The notes beneath the pieces were generated by a model that had not been told where the DNA came from, did no database searches, and saw only the letters and a list, made by a program, of their open reading frames with translations. This document shows, one piece after another, positions 61,040-64,000 of a stretch of DNA of 64,000 nt. Position 1 is the stretch's first letter, and every line of letters begins with the position of its first letter. This DNA comes from Kluyvera sp036759925 (lineage in GTDB: Bacteria; Pseudomonadota; Gammaproteobacteria; Enterobacterales; Enterobacteriaceae), in the NCBI RefSeq assembly GCF_036759925.1, contig NZ_JAPKIB010000010.1, positions 62,001-126,000 on the forward strand, read 5' to 3'. A program made the translations under genes and the position numbers.

Positions 61040-61816
61040 ATGAAGATGTCTACCTTGAAACTGATTACTGTTTTAATAATATTGGTTGTTTGGTATTTGT
61101 ATTTTTCTCACTTTAATCATTGGGATAACCCTTTAGATCTCCTAAATAAAGAGAAGTGGATGGGGTTTTCTGATGATAAAGGGGATTGGGGAACTTTCGG
61201 TGATTTCGTTGGTGGAGTATTAAATCCCCTTCTCACATTCATAACTATTGTTATGCTTATAAACTCTCTAAAATTGCAGAGGGAAGCTAACGAAATATTG
61301 ATTAAAGATGAAAGAAGGCAAGAAAAAGATCTCATGTTAAAGAGGTTTGAGGATAGCTTTTATAATCTCATATCTTCGGAGCGGGAAGAGTTTAGCTCTT
61401 TTTCTATAACTATAAATAATACTGAGTTTAAGTCATCTAATGCGGTCTCGGAAATCGAGCAAGCTATATGGGATTTTATTCAAGCACAGATAAGTGATAA
61501 TGGAGAATGCGAAGTTATTGAGGTTAGACGTTTTATAGATAACATAGATAATGAGTCTTCTATGTCTATATTTTCAATGGTAAGGTGTGTGTATGTTGTT
61601 TTCAAAGTTGTAAAGGAAAAGTGCCCAGAAGAACACCGAGACTATTATCTTGATATTTTTGTTAATATGATGCCTGTAAAGTTAGTTAATTTGGTTTCTA
61701 TAATGTCTGTTTATATGGACTGGAAGAGTATTTCTTATATTAATGGTAATGGGAAAGGGTTCATAGATAACGAAGGTGTTCAGAAGTATATAAATACTTT
61801 GAAAGATCTCCACTGA
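61040..61816 (+). CDS. Putative phage abortive infection protein (AbiC-like)
   Basis: A 258-residue protein. A first transmembrane span (about 7-23) and a second (about 58-80) flank the segment GDWGTFGDFVGGVLNPLLTF, the pattern I associate with the putative AbiC family. The C-terminal cytoplasmic part is helical (KRFEDSFYNLISSEREEF...). Family members are predicted to block phage propagation by abortive infection. The start is immediately after the previous stop (TAAATG). It ends in a palindromic terminator. Confidence 0.72.
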   Translation: MKMSTLKLITVLIILVVWYLYFSHFNHWDNPLDLLNKEKWMGFSDDKGDWGTFGDFVGGVLNPLLTFITIVMLINSLKLQREANEILIKDERRQEKDLMLKRFEDSFYNLISSEREEFSSFSITINNTEFKSSNAVSEIEQAIWDFIQAQISDNGECEVIEVRRFIDNIDNESSMSIFSMVRCVYVVFKVVKEKCPEEHRDYYLDIFVNMMPVKLVNLVSIMSVYMDWKSISYINGNGKGFIDNEGVQKYINTLKDLH

Positions 61817-61832
61817 TGATTAATCATCAGTG
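61811..61832 (+). terminator. Perfect palindromic terminator of the AbiC-like cassette
   Basis: CACTGATGATT and AATCATCAGTG are exact reverse complements; the stop codon of the AbiC-like gene lies within the first arm. GGATTTTT follows shortly after. It separates this cassette from the convergent integrase gene. Confidence 0.8.
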
Positions 61833-61879
61833 TGAGAGGATTTTTATAACATAATATGTTAAGTTAGGTATCATCCATC

Positions 61880-63100
61880 TTAAGCAACCATAAACTTATA
61901 TTTTTGTGCTTGAACGTAATCACTCCACCATTGCATTAGCTCGGCACGTTCAACTAAATATTCCGCACGGTTATAAGCAGCGATAATTTCATCTTTTTTT
62001 GAATGAGCGAGAGCTGCCTCAAGAACTTCTGTTCTGAACTTACCAGATTCCTCTGCGGCTGTTCTGGCTATAGAACGCATACCGTGAGCAACCAGTTCAC
62101 CTCCGAATCCCATTCTAATTATGGCGGCATTAGCTGTTTGCTCATGCATATGATTAAGAGGTGCTTTGATGCTGGGGAAAACCCACTCACGATGCCCGCT
62201 GATTGGCTGCATTTTTTCGAGGATGCGTAGTGCTTCTTTGCTAAGCGGAACTTTATGAGGCCGTTTCATCTTCATGAACTCTGGCGGGATGTTCCAAAAT
62301 TTATTCTTTACATCAATATCTCCCCAACGCGCCCGAACGGCTTCACCGGGACGAACCCAAGTCAACAACTGCCATTCAATCAGCAGACGCGTCTCAAGAC
62401 GGATAGAGGCGTTAGATAAAGCAATCATGAATCGCGGTAGCTCATTTGGAGGTAGAGCTGGCATATTTTGCTTCTTAGGCTTACTGAAACGGTGACCGAG
62501 GTTATCCGCTGGGTTGAACTCGATGAGTTCTTCTGTTGCTGCCCAGCGGAATATTTCATTTAGTCGGGAAATGATGCGGCGTAGCGTCTCAAGCACACCT
62601 CTCTGTTCTATAGGGTCAAGATGCTGTTTTAAAAGCTTTGGACGTATTTCTTTAATTGGAAGATGCCCAAGACCGGCGAAGATGTTTTTTTCAAGGCTGC
62701 GCCAGATGTCTTTTGCGTGATCTTCTGAGATGCCGGAAGTTTTGACCTTCTCTTCAAGCCACTGCTTCGCAACTGTCTGCAGTGTGTGTTCAGCCGCATC
62801 TTTTAGCGCGTTAGCTTTTTGTTCGTTATGAGATTGTGGATCTATACCATTCGCTAGCAAAGATAAATATTCGTCGCGCAAAGCTCTTGCTTGAGCAAGC
62901 GTTAAGTGCGGATAAAATCCAAGACTCATTTTCGAGCGCTTCTTTGACACTGGAGCGGCATAGGCTAGATGCCAGATTTTCTTACCACTTGGTTTGATAC
63001 GCAGGAACAAGCCGTCTCCATCCCATAGCGTGAACTCTTTCTCTGTGGGCTTGGCCTTTTTGATCTCTGTGTCAGTGAGTTTTGTTGCTACCTTCGGCAT
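61880..63100 (-). CDS. Tyrosine recombinase/integrase (P4/CP4-57 type)
   Basis: A 406-residue integrase with an N-terminal DUF4102 arm-binding domain (LTDTEIKKAKPTEKEFTLWD), a core-binding domain and a catalytic domain. The active-site residues are Arg250 (TWVRPGEA), His339 and Arg342 (HGMR), His366 (LAHS) and Tyr376 (AAYNR). It integrates the element at ssrA, whose 3' end is 168 bases away. The repeated GTAGAC sequences between them (63181-63250) may be arm sites. Confidence 0.96.
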   Translation of the reverse strand: MPKVATKLTDTEIKKAKPTEKEFTLWDGDGLFLRIKPSGKKIWHLAYAAPVSKKRSKMSLGFYPHLTLAQARALRDEYLSLLANGIDPQSHNEQKANALKDAAEHTLQTVAKQWLEEKVKTSGISEDHAKDIWRSLEKNIFAGLGHLPIKEIRPKLLKQHLDPIEQRGVLETLRRIISRLNEIFRWAATEELIEFNPADNLGHRFSKPKKQNMPALPPNELPRFMIALSNASIRLETRLLIEWQLLTWVRPGEAVRARWGDIDVKNKFWNIPPEFMKMKRPHKVPLSKEALRILEKMQPISGHREWVFPSIKAPLNHMHEQTANAAIIRMGFGGELVAHGMRSIARTAAEESGKFRTEVLEAALAHSKKDEIIAAYNRAEYLVERAELMQWWSDYVQAQKYKFMVA

Positions 63101-63202
63101 TTTTGCTCCCTCGTTTTTACTCCCTCATCGACGAGGGATAATAGGAGGGTGCCATAAGGAGTGGTTTCTAGCAATTCTCAGTAGACTTCACTGGACATGA
63201 AA

Positions 63203-63233
63203 AAGGCCGCAAACCCTTGTGGAATGCGGCCTT
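63203..63233. terminator. Hairpin between ssrA and the integrase gene
   Basis: AAGGCCGCA and TGCGGCCTT form a perfect stem with a 13-base loop. GTAGAC copies lie on both sides. It may terminate tmRNA transcription on the element side or belong to the att region. Confidence 0.6.
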
Positions 63234-63267
63234 AGTAGACTTGAGTAGACGTCATTTTACTAAAAAG

Positions 63268-63630
63268 TGGTGGAGCTGGCGGGAGTTGAACCCGCGTCCG
63301 AAATTCCTACATCCTCGGCACTACATGCTTAGTCAGTCTTTACATTCGCCTGGCACCTGCGGACAGACACGCCACTACCAGACTAGCCTGATTAGTTTTA
63401 ACGCTTCAACCCCAGGCAGGGCTTCCACGCGATCTCTTTTGGGTTTGACCTCTCTTTGATCCCCGTCTTAAGAGCGGAAGCTAGGGAGAGAGGGCTCAGA
63501 GCAGGTTATTAAGCTGCTAAAGCGTAGTTTTCGTCGTTTGCGACTATTTTTTGCGGCTTTTTACGAGGCCAACCGCCCCTCGGCATGCACCTTGGGTTTC
63601 GCAAATCCCGTCGAATCCAGAATCAGCCCC
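63268..63630 (-). ncRNA. ssrA: Transfer-messenger RNA (tmRNA)
   Basis: 363 nt on the minus strand. It begins GGGGCTGATTCTGGATTCG and ends CAGCTCCACCA with encoded CCA. The tag reading frame (about 63508-63540) encodes ANDENYALAA followed by a stop. It rescues stalled ribosomes with SmpB. A -10 like TATACT lies at 63646-63651 on the minus strand. The 3' end is the attachment site used by the adjacent element and remains intact. Confidence 0.98.
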
Positions 63631-64000
63631 AATAGTGTGGCGACAAGTATAACAGATTTGTTATGTGGCGTGCCAGCCCTGATTGTGGCGAGGGGCGATA
63701 TGGAAGATGTGGCTAAAATCTAAACGGCTAAAGCGTGTCGAATGTGGTCCATTTTTTGCATTTACGGCGATAGAAACGTATCGCTGAGGAAATATAAAAG
63801 CGAAAAATAGGATATATCATGTATATCAAAAAACTCTTTTTAACATGTTGATTGTTTAAATTTTAATTAATTTTCTTCTATTACTGATTTAGCACTGCTT
63901 AACTTATTTTAGGTAATTTAGAGATATATTGTACATCGCGAAAAACAACAATATTTTGTTACCTTTGCATTTGCCTATACATAGAAAGTTGTATATATGT
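63631..64000. other. Region upstream of ssrA without a recognised gene
   Basis: 370 bases, AT-rich from 63750 on. The ssrA promoter lies in the first 60 bases. In E. coli smpB would follow nearby on the same strand; no smpB coding frame is visible before the window ends. The AT-rich composition may indicate another insertion beyond the edge. Confidence 0.5.

Larger units (their letters stand above)
53620..63270. mobile_element. Integrative mobilizable element inserted at the 3' end of ssrA
   Basis: About 9.6 kb of clearly AT-rich DNA contains an AlpA-type regulator, a MobQ relaxase, an RSF1010-like oriT, small cargo genes and a P4/CP4-57-type integrase adjacent to the 3' end of tmRNA. No conjugation pore, replication or capsid genes are present, so it would need a helper to transfer. 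The right edge is the ssrA end; the left edge is approximate, from the composition change and a partial ssrA-like sequence (GGTGGGCTGGCG at about 53623-53634). Confidence 0.8.

Overview
The window is chromosomal DNA of a member of the Enterobacteriaceae. Gene order and protein sequences follow the srl-mltB-pncC-recA-recX-alaS-csrA-serV/arg tRNA-yqaBA-gshA-micA-luxS-emrBA-mprA-proXWV-ygaM-ygaC-alaE-ygaPV-ssrA segment known from E. coli. Several accessory inserts (a Zur-type metal ABC transporter, a GPH symporter with a GH3 glucosidase, a haem operon, an ERIC element, REP-like repeats) point to the Klebsiella/Raoultella/Enterobacter side of the family; genus is not decided from sequence alone.

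Layout. 1-1467: sorbitol PTS genes (srlE cut by the window edge, srlA). 1859-5617: mltB, then a Zur-box-preceded ABC metal importer with an extra 35-residue membrane ORF translationally coupled to its ATPase. 5720-11345: pncC, recA with its LexA operator, recX, alaS, csrA. 11542-12622: tRNA-Ser(GCU) and four identical tRNA-Arg(ACG) genes interleaved with three structured repeats that each end in a copy of the tRNA-Arg 3' end. 12786-16663: a BON-domain lipoprotein, yqaB, yqaA, gshA, the sRNA micA and luxS. 16919-21102: an accessory glycoside uptake and hydrolysis pair. 21186-29364: emrB-emrA-mprA, ygaY and proX-proW-proV on the minus strand. 29774-34547: an AhpD-like gene divergent from a MocR regulator (where E. 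coli has nrdHIEF), ygaM, ygaC, alaE, a YodC-like gene (where E. coli has stpA), ygaP and ygaV.

35177-40114 is a four-gene chaperone-usher fimbrial operon with a hairpin after the pilin. 40239-51447 is iron acquisition: an orphan binding protein plus TonB-dependent receptor, a small periplasmic protein with five 11-residue repeats, and a seven-gene haem operon (receptor, ChuT, ChuW, ChuX, ChuY, ChuU, ChuV type) behind a strong Fur box. The operon would import haem and break it down anaerobically with ChuW, helped by ChuX and ChuY. 51931-52612 is a yeaR-yoaG-like pair in which the YoaG unit is duplicated in tandem.

From about 53.6 kb to 63.27 kb the base composition drops sharply to AT-rich and the genes become foreign: an AlpA-type regulator, two small envelope proteins, a MobQ-type relaxase, an RSF1010-like oriT, a tightly overlapping six-gene operon of unknown function, a two-gene cassette whose second gene resembles putative AbiC-type abortive-infection proteins, and a P4/CP4-57-type integrase next to the 3' end of ssrA (tmRNA). 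This reads as an integrative mobilizable element inserted at ssrA. It is the least described part of the window and holds the best candidates for new biology: the six-gene operon and the putative defence pair.
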